Under the pieces are notes generated by a model, which worked only from the letters and a program-made list of their open reading frames with translations, was not told the DNA's origin and ran no database searches. The translations under genes were made by a program, and so were the position numbers. A stretch of DNA of 64,000 nt, from the NCBI RefSeq assembly GCF_900107695.1, contig NZ_FNQP01000017.1, forward strand, positions 16,534-80,533. Direction: 5' to 3'. Positions 1 to 7,877 of this stretch are shown in pieces; position 1 is the first letter of the stretch, and each line of letters starts with the position of its first letter. Origin of the DNA: Thiothrix caldifontis. GTDB taxonomy: Bacteria > Pseudomonadota > Gammaproteobacteria > Thiotrichales > Thiotrichaceae.

Positions 1-184
1 AAAAAGTGATTTCCAACTGGTCGTACCAGTCTTCGGGGCGGTCTTTATAGCCGGGTGGCTCAATATCAATCTGGAAAAAGATTGAGCCGGTTTCTAAAGC
101 GCGTTGCTGCACGATTTGCTTTAGCTCCTCGAAATTGCTGATTTTGTCGCCGTCTACCATCAAAATTTGGCTTAAACTGAGCAT
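1..184 (-). CDS. Partial unknown protein downstream of TauD-like gene
   Basis: The first 61 codons of a left-reading gene are present; the rest lies outside the window. It starts MLSLSQILMVDGDK and continues with a charged, aromatic-rich stretch ending near EDWYDQLEIT. The ATG lies inside the last codons of the dioxygenase gene (13-bp overlap) and has an AAGGAG Shine-Dalgarno about 5 bases upstream, so the two are probably translationally coupled and functionally linked. I do not recognise the family. No membrane segment or signal peptide is visible in the part seen. Confidence 0.6.
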   Translation of the reverse strand, partial: MLSLSQILMVDGDKISNFEELKQIVQQRALETGSIFFQIDIEPPGYKDRPEDWYDQLEITF

Positions 185-1077
185 AGTGTCTCCTTAGGTT
201 CTTCCACCCGATCAAAATAACGTCCGCGATACAGTAGGCGGGTTTGTGTCGGGTCGTCGCTGTCTTTAAATGCAGTGCGGTTGTGCAGCACGTTGTTGCA
301 CAACAAGCCTTCGCCTGCCTGTAATGTGTACCTTATTTTGTAAGGTGAGTCCTGTTGCCATAAATTCAATAGGAATTCAGCGGCTTCGCGTGTCATGGGG
401 TCATCACGCCAGATCACATTGCGCTGGCGGGCGGAATAACGCATGTGCAAATGACCCGCAGCGGTGACGCTAAACACCGGGCCGGACTGTTCAGGGCGAA
501 TGATTTCCTCGTTCAGGACATTGGCGGGAATCGTGAACGCATTTGGGTGCATCAAGGCGTGGATGTAATCAGGGTTGGCATCACGTAATAAAATGTAGGC
601 AATTTCGTGATCCATCAACCAGCTTTCACCGCCTTCGAGTGCTGGTTGAGCGCAATGCAAGACCATGCCGTAAATTTGTGCTTTCGGTAGGTTGTAATAG
701 CCATCGGTATGCCAGCTCAACGGTTTATTGGTGTACGGGATGTAATCGTGTTGCCCTGCGTGTGAAGTGACTTGCAGGGAGGTCAGGCTATCTTCATCCG
801 CGCACAAATTACTATCCAAGCGCGACAGCCCCACTTTTTGCCCCAGACGGTGTACATGGCGTTTGCTACGTAAGTCGCCTTGCAGGAAGCGGTACAACGC
901 AAAATTGTGTTGTTGGCAGGTAGCTTGCAACCGCGTGAGCTCTGCATCGGTGGGATTTTCGGGGTCTTGGATGGGAATCAGCATTCGTTCCAACGCTAAC
1001 GGATAGGCGGCTAACTTTTTTGTCCGCCATGTCTGATAAGTATCTAAGCTTTTGATATGAAAGGGTGAGCTTTGCAT
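172..1077 (-). CDS. TauD/TfdA-family Fe(II)/2-oxoglutarate dioxygenase
   Basis: A 301-residue protein with the non-heme iron facial triad of the TauD/TfdA family: H123 and D125 in the WHTDGYY motif, and distal H265 in NNVLHNR, followed by arginines near 280-284 that could hold 2-oxoglutarate. Enzymes of this family hydroxylate small substrates such as taurine, betaines or carnitine precursors; the substrate cannot be read from the sequence. GAGG lies 8 bases before the ATG. It diverges from the dsr operon and is coupled to a second unknown gene. A role in organosulfur or osmolyte use is conceivable from position only. Confidence 0.8.
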   Translation of the reverse strand: MQSSPFHIKSLDTYQTWRTKKLAAYPLALERMLIPIQDPENPTDAELTRLQATCQQHNFALYRFLQGDLRSKRHVHRLGQKVGLSRLDSNLCADEDSLTSLQVTSHAGQHDYIPYTNKPLSWHTDGYYNLPKAQIYGMVLHCAQPALEGGESWLMDHEIAYILLRDANPDYIHALMHPNAFTIPANVLNEEIIRPEQSGPVFSVTAAGHLHMRYSARQRNVIWRDDPMTREAAEFLLNLWQQDSPYKIRYTLQAGEGLLCNNVLHNRTAFKDSDDPTQTRLLYRGRYFDRVEEPKETLCSV

Positions 1078-1189
1078 TTGACAGACCTCGATAAAGACCG
1101 TTGCTAAATCCAGCTATTTGCAATATTAAAAAATCCGAATATGCTATTGTACCGCTGCCAGTGGACTATTTTTGATTATGTTAAGCACC

Positions 1190-1236
1190 TATCCCCTTAG
1201 GGATACAGCATGGATTCAGCTAACACCCCATGGGTG
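1190..1236. promoter_or_regulatory. Two short dyads in the dsr upstream region
   Basis: The 319-bp gap between the dioxygenase gene and dsrA holds two perfect inverted repeats: TATCCC-CTTA-GGGATA at 1190-1205 and CACCC-CAT-GGGTG at 1224-1236. They sit 160-200 bp upstream of the dsrA start, in the AT-richer part of the gap, and could be operators for either divergent unit. I found no convincing -35/-10 pair in the gap and cannot name a regulator. Confidence 0.35.
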
Positions 1237-1396
1237 AGATTCTATGATGCAGGCATGACGCATACACTTAGCCCACTCGCAAATAGAGCGAACACCGTTA
1301 CGCGACCCGTTTTTGATTTGATCTTTCCCTTGGCTTTTGAGTTGTAGAGCTGGTCAAGAGGAAACGCCATTGCAATCGTTTACTGAGGAGGCAGGT

Positions 1397-2698
1397 ATGG
1401 CAACGAACAATTATCCAACGCCGATGCTGGATGTACTGGAAGAAGGCCCATGGCCTAGCTTCATCAGCGGTTTCAAGAAACTGCGTGATGAGCATCCAGA
1501 TGAGCGCATCCGCAATGTCGTCAACGGCCTGATGGGTCAGTTGGAGCATTCTTACGAAACCAAAATGGGCTACTGGAAAGGTGGTACTATTTCTGTCTTC
1601 GGTTACGGCGGCGGCATTATCCCGCGCTTCTCTGAAGTCGGTCACATGTTCCCGGAATCCAAAGAATTCCACACGCTGCGTGTACAGCCACCGGCTGGTA
1701 ACTACTACACCACTGACATGCTGCGCCAATTGGCTGATAGCTGGGAAAAGTGGGGTTCTGGTTTGCAGACTTTCCACGGTCAAACCGGCAACATCATGTT
1801 CATCGGTGCGAACAGCGTCAACTTCCAACACTTCTTTGATGAAATCAATGAATACGGTTGGGACTTGGGTGGTGCAGGCCCTTGCGTGCGTACAGGTATG
1901 TCTTGCGTCGGTGCTGCCCGTTGCGAAATGTCCAACTGCAACGAACACGCTATCCATCGCCGTCTGATGAATAACTTCACGGATGACGTGCATCGCCCGG
2001 CTCTGCCTTACAAGTTCAAATTCAAAATTTCTGGCTGCCCGAATGACTGCCAGAACGCGATTGAACGTGCGGACTTCGCCGTTATCGGTACTTGGCGTGA
2101 TGAGATGAAAGTCAACCAAGAAGCCGTTAAAGAAATGATCATGAAGAAAGCCAAGGAAATTGGCAAAGAAGGTGATCGTTCTGCGGGTCGTCAATACATG
2201 TTCGACAACGTTATCAGCCGCTGCCCAACGCAAGCGATCAAGCTGAACGATGACGACACCATTACGGTTGATAACAGCAACTGTGTGCGTTGTATGCACT
2301 GCCTGAACGTTATGCCAAAAGCGCTGCAAGTTGGCGACGACAAAGGCGTAACCATCTTGATCGGCGGTAAGCGTACCCTGAAAATCGGTGACTTGATGGG
2401 TACAGTGGTTATCCCATTCATGAAGCTTGATAACGAAGAAGATTACGAGCGCATCGTTGAACTGGCTGCTTCCATCATCGACTTCTGGGCTGAAAATGGT
2501 CTGGAGCACGAGCGTTGCGGCGAAATGATTGAGCGTATCGGTCTGGTGAACTTCCTCGAAGGCATCGGTATTGACCCAGATCCAAACATGATCAAGCAAC
2601 CACGTAACGTTTCTTACGTGCGTACTGACGGTTGGGACGAAGCTGCTGAAGCTTGGTTCAACCGCAAGCGCGAAGAGAAAATGGCTGCTGCTGCCTAA
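1397..2698 (+). CDS. dsrA: Reverse-type dissimilatory sulfite reductase alpha subunit
   Basis: DsrA pairs with DsrB in a cytoplasmic alpha2beta2 siroheme enzyme; in sulfur oxidisers it works in reverse, oxidising sulfane sulfur delivered by DsrC to sulfite. The 433-residue protein has the siroheme-[4Fe-4S] cysteines as C170-x5-C176 and C214-x3-C218 (GCPNDC), and an inserted ferredoxin domain with the CVRCMHC motif. I chose the ATG at 1397 because GAGGAGG lies just before it and the product then starts MATNNYPTP; an upstream in-frame extension has no such site. It is the first gene of the dsr operon, 83 bp before dsrB. Confidence 0.97.
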   Translation: MATNNYPTPMLDVLEEGPWPSFISGFKKLRDEHPDERIRNVVNGLMGQLEHSYETKMGYWKGGTISVFGYGGGIIPRFSEVGHMFPESKEFHTLRVQPPAGNYYTTDMLRQLADSWEKWGSGLQTFHGQTGNIMFIGANSVNFQHFFDEINEYGWDLGGAGPCVRTGMSCVGAARCEMSNCNEHAIHRRLMNNFTDDVHRPALPYKFKFKISGCPNDCQNAIERADFAVIGTWRDEMKVNQEAVKEMIMKKAKEIGKEGDRSAGRQYMFDNVISRCPTQAIKLNDDDTITVDNSNCVRCMHCLNVMPKALQVGDDKGVTILIGGKRTLKIGDLMGTVVIPFMKLDNEEDYERIVELAASIIDFWAENGLEHERCGEMIERIGLVNFLEGIGIDPDPNMIKQPRNVSYVRTDGWDEAAEAWFNRKREEKMAAAA

Positions 2699-2781
2699 GA
2701 CGGCACTTCGCAGCAAGGCAGTGTTTAACCCTGCCTTGTTGCCCAGATTATTGATAAATTTGAGTTTGACGGAGGCTTCAC

Positions 2782-3858
2782 ATGGCCGCACCAGAAATGC
2801 GCGATCCTATTGAATCTGGATGCCCGGATGGTTTCCAGTACATGCACCCAGTTATGCGCCGTAACTTCGGCCTGTGGGCATATCACGAAGACCCACGCCC
2901 AGGCGTTTTGGTTCACGTTTCCAAAACGGGCGAAAAAGTTTGGACAGTTCGTGCCGGTACTCAACGTATCCTCGACGTGTTCACTCTGCGTAAGCTGATG
3001 GATATCGGCGATACTTATGGCGAAGGTTATGTTCACTTCACCATTCGTTCTAACATCGAATTCCAAGTAGCGGACGGCGCGAAAGTCGAACCACTGGTAA
3101 AAGCATTGGAAGATGCTGGTTTCCCAGTCGGTGGTACACGTAACTCTGTTACTTCACTGTCTCATACTCAAGGTTGGTTGCACTGCGACATTCCGGGTAC
3201 TGACGCATCCGGCGTTGTGAAAGCGATGATGGATGAGTTGCTGCCTGAGTTTAAAGCATGGAACATGCCTAACCGCGTACATATCACCACGTCTTGTTGC
3301 CAGATCAACTGCGGCGGTCAGGGTGATATCGCGATCAACGTTCAACATACCAAGCCACCGAAAATTAACCACGCGCTGGTTGGTAACGTGTGCGAACGTC
3401 CTTCCGTTGTGGCACGTTGCCCAGTTGCAGCGATTCGTCCTGCGATGGTTGATGGTAAGCCTTCCTTGGAAGTTGATGAGAAGAAGTGCATTTGCTGCGG
3501 CGCTTGCTACCCACCATGCCCTCCAATGCAGATCAACGATCACGAAGCTACTCAATTGGCAGTTTGGATTGGCGGTAATCACTCCAATGCGCGTGGCAAG
3601 CCTACTTTCCAACGCTTGGTTGCAGCGGGTATCCCGAACAACCCACCACGCTGGCCTGAAGCGACTGCGATTGTTAAAAAGATTCTCGCTTGCTACAAAG
3701 AAGGTGCGAAAGATTGGGAGCGTATCAATGAATGGGTTGAGCGTATCGGCTGGCCGCGTTTCTTTGAAGTCACTGGTTTGCCATTCACCAAATATCACAT
3801 CGATAACTGGCGTGGTGCGCGAGCGAATCTGAACTCTTCAACGCACATCCGCTTCTGA
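2782..3858 (+). CDS. dsrB: Reverse-type dissimilatory sulfite reductase beta subunit
   Basis: DsrB is the second subunit of the siroheme sulfite reductase and carries the catalytic siroheme. The 358-residue protein has cysteines spaced as in known DsrB: a single C135, then C172-C173-x3-C177 (CCQINC). A ferredoxin domain follows with CICCGACYPPCPP. GGAGG lies 8 bases upstream of the ATG. Together with DsrA it defines the cytoplasmic sulfur-oxidation enzyme; the linked dsrEFH and dsrL indicate the oxidative direction. Confidence 0.97.
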   Translation: MAAPEMRDPIESGCPDGFQYMHPVMRRNFGLWAYHEDPRPGVLVHVSKTGEKVWTVRAGTQRILDVFTLRKLMDIGDTYGEGYVHFTIRSNIEFQVADGAKVEPLVKALEDAGFPVGGTRNSVTSLSHTQGWLHCDIPGTDASGVVKAMMDELLPEFKAWNMPNRVHITTSCCQINCGGQGDIAINVQHTKPPKINHALVGNVCERPSVVARCPVAAIRPAMVDGKPSLEVDEKKCICCGACYPPCPPMQINDHEATQLAVWIGGNHSNARGKPTFQRLVAAGIPNNPPRWPEATAIVKKILACYKEGAKDWERINEWVERIGWPRFFEVTGLPFTKYHIDNWRGARANLNSSTHIRF

Positions 3859-3886
3859 TCGACAACGGTACGAGGAATAGCACGGA

Positions 3887-4279
3887 ATGAAATACACAAT
3901 TATGGTTAACGAAGGCCCGTATCAGCACCAGTCTGCTGATACCGCACTTCAGTTTGCCCGCGCTGTACTGGAGAAGGGACACGAAATCTTCCGTGTATTC
4001 TTCTACCACGATGGCGTAAATAATGGCACACGTCTGAGTGTTCCACCGGCTGATGACCGTCTGATCCAAAAGTCTTGGTCAGAACTGGCTGAGAAGCACG
4101 GCTTGGATTTGGTTATCTGTATCGCAGCCGCACAACGTCGCGGTTTGATGGATGCCGATGAAGCCAAGCGTCAGGGTTTGGATGCTAACAACATTGCTCC
4201 CGGCTTCCGTATTTCGGGCTTGGGTCAATTGGTTGAAGGCGGTATCCAGTCTGATCGTTTAGTCGTGTTTGGCGATTAA
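3887..4279 (+). CDS. dsrE: Sulfurtransferase subunit DsrE
   Basis: DsrE is the sulfur-carrying subunit of the DsrE2F2H2 hexamer, which accepts sulfane sulfur in the cytoplasm and passes it to DsrC. The 130-residue protein has the key cysteine at position 78 in VICIAAAQRRG, the same position as the active Cys known from Allochromatium vinosum. It lies 28 bp after dsrB and 11 bp before dsrF. The presence of dsrEFH is an accepted marker of Dsr used for sulfur oxidation rather than sulfate reduction. Confidence 0.95.
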   Translation: MKYTIMVNEGPYQHQSADTALQFARAVLEKGHEIFRVFFYHDGVNNGTRLSVPPADDRLIQKSWSELAEKHGLDLVICIAAAQRRGLMDADEAKRQGLDANNIAPGFRISGLGQLVEGGIQSDRLVVFGD

Positions 4280-4290
4280 GGAGCTGAAAA

Positions 4291-4695
4291 ATGTCTACAA
4301 AGAATTTTTTGTTTGTCAATCGTAAAGCTCCTTATGGTACGGTCTACGCACTGGAAGCCTTGGAAGTCGTACTGATTTCTGCTGCGTTTGAGCAAAATGT
4401 TAGCTTGGCATTCATCGACGACGGTGTTTACCAAATTACCAAAGGCCAAAACAGCAAAGAAACCGGTATGAAGAATTTCTCACCGACTTTCCGCGCATTG
4501 GGCGACTACGACATTACTAAGTTGTATGTCTCTACCGAGTCTTTGGCAGAACGTGGTCTGACGGTTGATGACCTGATGGAACTCACTTACGAAGACGCTG
4601 ATGATGATTACGCTGAAAAGCCTTCCATTATTCTGGTCAACCGCGAGGAAATGGCTGCAATGATGGCAGAGCAAGAAGTGATTTTGAGCTTCTAA
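4291..4695 (+). CDS. dsrF: DsrF subunit of DsrEFH sulfur relay complex
   Basis: A 134-residue DsrE/F-fold protein, MSTKNFLFVNRKAPYG at its N-terminus, related to TusC. It is the structural partner of DsrE and DsrH in the hexamer and holds no cysteine, which fits a non-catalytic role. GGAG lies 8 bases before the ATG. Tight spacing to dsrE and dsrH supports stoichiometric co-expression. Confidence 0.94.
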   Translation: MSTKNFLFVNRKAPYGTVYALEALEVVLISAAFEQNVSLAFIDDGVYQITKGQNSKETGMKNFSPTFRALGDYDITKLYVSTESLAERGLTVDDLMELTYEDADDDYAEKPSIILVNREEMAAMMAEQEVILSF

Positions 4696-4709
4696 CGGAG
4701 GATTTGAAC

Positions 4710-5015
4710 ATGTCTATGTTACATATTGTCAACAAGTCCCCGTTTGAACGTGTGGCTTTTGAGAGCTGCTTGGCTCATGCCAAGGCAGGTGATTCGATCC
4801 TGATGATTGAAGATGCCGTGGTTGGTGCAGTCGACGGGTCAAGCTTTTCTGGTAAAGTAAAGGCTGCGATGTCTGATAAGACTGTGTATGTGTTGGGTGC
4901 AGACCTGGCAGCACGCGGTTTGGAAGGCAAAGTAATGGATGGGATTGTGAGCGTTGATTACGCAGGTTTTGTAGACCTGACGGCAAATAACGATACCACC
5001 CAAAGCTGGCTGTAA
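4710..5015 (+). CDS. dsrH: DsrH subunit of DsrEFH sulfur relay complex
   Basis: A 101-residue TusB/DsrH-family protein. Its single cysteine, C20 in FESCLAHAKAG, matches the conserved Cys of characterised DsrH. I chose the ATG at 4710, 8 bases after GGAGG, over an in-frame TTG two codons upstream. It completes the DsrEFH heterohexamer that hands sulfur to DsrC, whose gene follows 31 bp later. Confidence 0.94.
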   Translation: MSMLHIVNKSPFERVAFESCLAHAKAGDSILMIEDAVVGAVDGSSFSGKVKAAMSDKTVYVLGADLAARGLEGKVMDGIVSVDYAGFVDLTANNDTTQSWL

Positions 5016-5046
5016 GTTTTAACATTTTTTGACAGGAGGCCACACA

Positions 5047-5382
5047 ATGGCATCAATTAACGTTGGCGGTAAAGACATTCCGTTGGACGAAGAAGGCTAT
5101 CTGGAAAACCTGAACGACTGGACTCCAGAAGTTGCAGAAGTTCTGGCTAAAGGTGAAGACGTAACGCTGACTTCTGAACACTGGGAAATCCTGAATTTCC
5201 TGCGTGAATACTATGAAGAGTATCAAATCGCTCCAGCGGTTCGCGTTCTGACTAAAGCAGTTGGTAAGCGTTTGGGTGCTGACAAAGGTAACTCTAAGTA
5301 CCTGTACAGCCTGTTCCCATACGGCCCTGGCAAGCAAGCGTGTAAATACGGCGGTCTGCCTAAGCCAACTGGTTGCGTGTGA
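5047..5382 (+). CDS. dsrC: Sulfur carrier and redox partner DsrC
   Basis: DsrC is the protein substrate of DsrAB and the electron link to DsrMKJOP: sulfur is carried between two conserved cysteines on a flexible C-terminal arm. Both are present in the 111-residue protein, C99 (QACKYGG) and penultimate C110 (PTGCV), so it is a true DsrC and not TusE, which lacks the first. The start at 5047 follows AGGAGG; an upstream in-frame ATG six codons earlier would overlap that site. A strong hairpin lies just behind the gene, which may raise DsrC above the other Dsr proteins. Confidence 0.96.
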   Translation: MASINVGGKDIPLDEEGYLENLNDWTPEVAEVLAKGEDVTLTSEHWEILNFLREYYEEYQIAPAVRVLTKAVGKRLGADKGNSKYLYSLFPYGPGKQACKYGGLPKPTGCV

Positions 5383-5394
5383 TTATATAGAGTT

Positions 5395-5414
5395 GCTCCG
5401 GTTCGCGCCGGAGC
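5395..5414 (+). terminator. Hairpin after dsrC (attenuator or mRNA stabiliser)
   Basis: A perfect 7-bp GC-rich stem, GCTCCGG paired with CCGGAGC around a 6-base loop, lies 12 bp after the dsrC stop. The downstream tract is ctcttctt, too poor in U for a strong terminator. It is best read as a partial terminator or a 3'-end stabiliser that separates abundant dsrABEFHC message from dsrMKLJOP. Confidence 0.6.
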
Positions 5415-5478
5415 CTCTTCTTAAGCCCTGTTGTTGACAGGTTTTCAGAAGAGAGACTAATGACTTCAGGAGTACGCA

Positions 5479-6246
5479 GTGACATTCGTAAGTATCCTTT
5501 ACGGACTGTTGTTTTGGGCGGCAACGTTAATTTTGATTGGCGGTGTGGCTGTAAAAGTCCGTCAATACTGGAACACCCCAGCCCCATTGAAGATTCCGAC
5601 CACACCCGCACCGGTTACGCAGGGCGGTGTTGTATGGCGCATGTTCCGTGAAGTGGTGTTTTTCCAGAGCTTGTTTCGTTCAAACAAAACCTTGTGGTTG
5701 TTTGCGTTCTTGTTCCACATTTCTTTATGGTTAGTGTTGATTCGCCATAGCCGCTATTTTGTGGATATGAACGAACTCTTGGTGTTTATGCAACCATTTG
5801 GTCGTTACGCAGGTTTTACAATGGTATTGGGTTTGGCAGGTCTGTGGGCGCGTCGCTTCCTCGTTGATCGCGTGCGTTATATTTCCGCGCCATCTGACCA
5901 TTTGATGTTGGCACTACTGATTGCGATTGGTGTAAGCGGTCTGATGATGAGTTTTGTTGCTCATGCGGATGTCACTCAAGTTAAAGCATTTTTCGGTGGC
6001 ATGTTGACCTTCGGTTTCTTTGGTGAGGCCGGTCTGCCAGCCGACCCGATTGTATTGGTACATTTGTTGTTGGTGGCATTGCTGATGATTATCTTCCCGA
6101 TCAGTAAGTTGCTGCACGCACCGGGTGTGTTTTTCAGCCCGACTCGTAACCAAGTGGATAACCCGCGTGAAAAACGCCATGTATCCGGCTGGGCATTGGA
6201 ACTGGAACGTCAAGGTAAAAACTACCTCGACGAACTGAAGAAATAA
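5479..6246 (+). CDS. dsrM: DsrM, membrane cytochrome b subunit of DsrMKJOP
   Basis: A 255-residue integral membrane protein of the NarI-like cytochrome b family, with several hydrophobic helices from residue 1 on and histidines in helices that can bind heme b. It exchanges electrons with the quinone pool and with DsrK. Translation starts at a GTG with AGGAG 5-6 bases upstream; no ATG is available nearby. The 96-bp gap before it, with its hairpin, is the largest inside the operon. Confidence 0.92.
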   Translation: MTFVSILYGLLFWAATLILIGGVAVKVRQYWNTPAPLKIPTTPAPVTQGGVVWRMFREVVFFQSLFRSNKTLWLFAFLFHISLWLVLIRHSRYFVDMNELLVFMQPFGRYAGFTMVLGLAGLWARRFLVDRVRYISAPSDHLMLALLIAIGVSGLMMSFVAHADVTQVKAFFGGMLTFGFFGEAGLPADPIVLVHLLLVALLMIIFPISKLLHAPGVFFSPTRNQVDNPREKRHVSGWALELERQGKNYLDELKK

Positions 6247-6258
6247 GAGGTAAGCACC

Positions 6259-7815
6259 GTGGCTGATTACGAAGTTCCAAAGTTGACGGGCGAAGGGTAT
6301 TGCGAAATTCCCGCAGTACGCGAAGGGGTGATGGAGAGCAAAGGCCCTTTCATCGCCAAGCCAGATTTCCAAAAAGCACTGCATTTTCCGGATGATTTCG
6401 CTGAAATCGGTGCGTTAGTGCCGAACTGGAAAGAACGCGCACTGGGTAAAATGGCTGATTTGAAAAGCCGTTACCGTTCGCTACAAGTTTTTCTCGATAT
6501 TTGCGTTAAGTGTGGTGCGTGTACAGATAAGTGCCATTACTTCATCGGTACATCTGACGCAAAGAATATGCCCGTGGCACGTCAGGATTTGTTGCGCAAA
6601 GTTTATCGCCGTTACTTCACGTTTGCGGGTAAATATTTCCCCAAACTGGTCGGTGCAACCGACCTGACTGAAGAAGTATTGGCTGACTGGTATAACTATT
6701 ATCACCAGTGTTCACAGTGCCGTCGTTGTTCCGTATTCTGCCCTTATGGCATTGATACGGCTGAAATTTCAATGGCAGCACGTGAAATTCTTGACCACGT
6801 TGGTTACGGTCAAAAGTATTGTAACGAGATTATCGGTAAGGTCTTTAAGATCGGTAATAACCTCGGTTTGCCAGGCCCGGCACTGTTCGACACAGTGGAA
6901 GGTTTGGAAGAAGACGTTGAAGCAGATACTGGCATTAAAGTCCGTTTTCCGCTGGATGAAGACGGCGCGGAAGTGTTGTTGGTAACGCCATCGGCAGACT
7001 TCTTTGCAGAACCGCATATCGACGGTTTGGTTGGTTACGCGAAAGTGTTCCACGAAACTGGCGTGACTTGGACGATGAGTACCATTGCGTCAGAAGCGGG
7101 TAACTTTGGCATGTTCATCGGCTCTTACGAGACCATGCGCCGGGTTTCTTTGCGGGTTCGCGAGGCGGCGATCAAGCATAAGGTTAAGCGCATTGTGTTT
7201 GGCGAATGTGGTCACGCATGGCGCGTGGCGTACAGCTTCTTGAATACCTTGGCAGGACCGTTTGATTTCTTGGATCAGCGTTACCCGATTCCACAGCACA
7301 TTCTGGAATTCACGTGGAGTCATATCCAAGCCGGTAACTTACAAATCGACAAGACCGAGAATGACGATAAAGTATTGACCTTCCACGACTCGTGCAACGT
7401 CGCGCGTGGCAGCCGGATGGGTGATTACCCCGGCGGTCAGTTCGACATTCCACGTAACGTTATCCGTGCGGTCTGTAACAACTTTGTGGACATGCCAGCC
7501 GATACCATTCATGACGCGACCTTCTGTTGCGGTGGCGGTGGCGGTTTGTTGACCGATGACTTGATGGAAATTCGCGTGAAAGGCATTCAGCCGCGTGCTG
7601 AAGCCCTCAAACACGTGACTACGCACAATGGTGTGACGCACATGGCGGCAATTTGTGCGATTTGTAAATCACAGTTTACGAAGGTGTTGCCGTATTACGG
7701 TTTCACGATGGATCAAATTGTTAGTGTTCACCAGTTGGTGAGTAACGCGCTTGTCCTGCAACGGCAAGTGTCCGTGCAGGCACGTCCCGACGATGAAGAC
7801 GGTGACGAAGACTAA
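6259..7815 (+). CDS. dsrK: DsrK, HdrD-like catalytic iron-sulfur subunit
   Basis: DsrK is the cytoplasmic subunit of DsrMKJOP that reacts with DsrC; it resembles HdrD of heterodisulfide reductases. The 518-residue protein has two ferredoxin motifs, CVKCGACTDKCHYF and CSQCRRCSVFCPYG, and the CCG-domain motif FCCGGGGGLL near residue 417 that holds the special [4Fe-4S] cluster, with other domain cysteines around HDSCNVARG and CAICKSQF. It starts at GTG behind an AAGAGG site, 12 bp after dsrM. Confidence 0.94.
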   Translation: MADYEVPKLTGEGYCEIPAVREGVMESKGPFIAKPDFQKALHFPDDFAEIGALVPNWKERALGKMADLKSRYRSLQVFLDICVKCGACTDKCHYFIGTSDAKNMPVARQDLLRKVYRRYFTFAGKYFPKLVGATDLTEEVLADWYNYYHQCSQCRRCSVFCPYGIDTAEISMAAREILDHVGYGQKYCNEIIGKVFKIGNNLGLPGPALFDTVEGLEEDVEADTGIKVRFPLDEDGAEVLLVTPSADFFAEPHIDGLVGYAKVFHETGVTWTMSTIASEAGNFGMFIGSYETMRRVSLRVREAAIKHKVKRIVFGECGHAWRVAYSFLNTLAGPFDFLDQRYPIPQHILEFTWSHIQAGNLQIDKTENDDKVLTFHDSCNVARGSRMGDYPGGQFDIPRNVIRAVCNNFVDMPADTIHDATFCCGGGGGLLTDDLMEIRVKGIQPRAEALKHVTTHNGVTHMAAICAICKSQFTKVLPYYGFTMDQIVSVHQLVSNALVLQRQVSVQARPDDEDGDED

Positions 7816-7877
7816 ATTACGACATTTATTTCCTCACGGCATAGCCGGGAGCGGATTGAAATTAACAGGAGATAGGC

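Noticed and set aside
1298..2791. 497-codon open frame antisense to dsrA
   Set aside because: It is an open shadow frame of dsrA with no family features, and dsrA is certain from its cofactor motifs.
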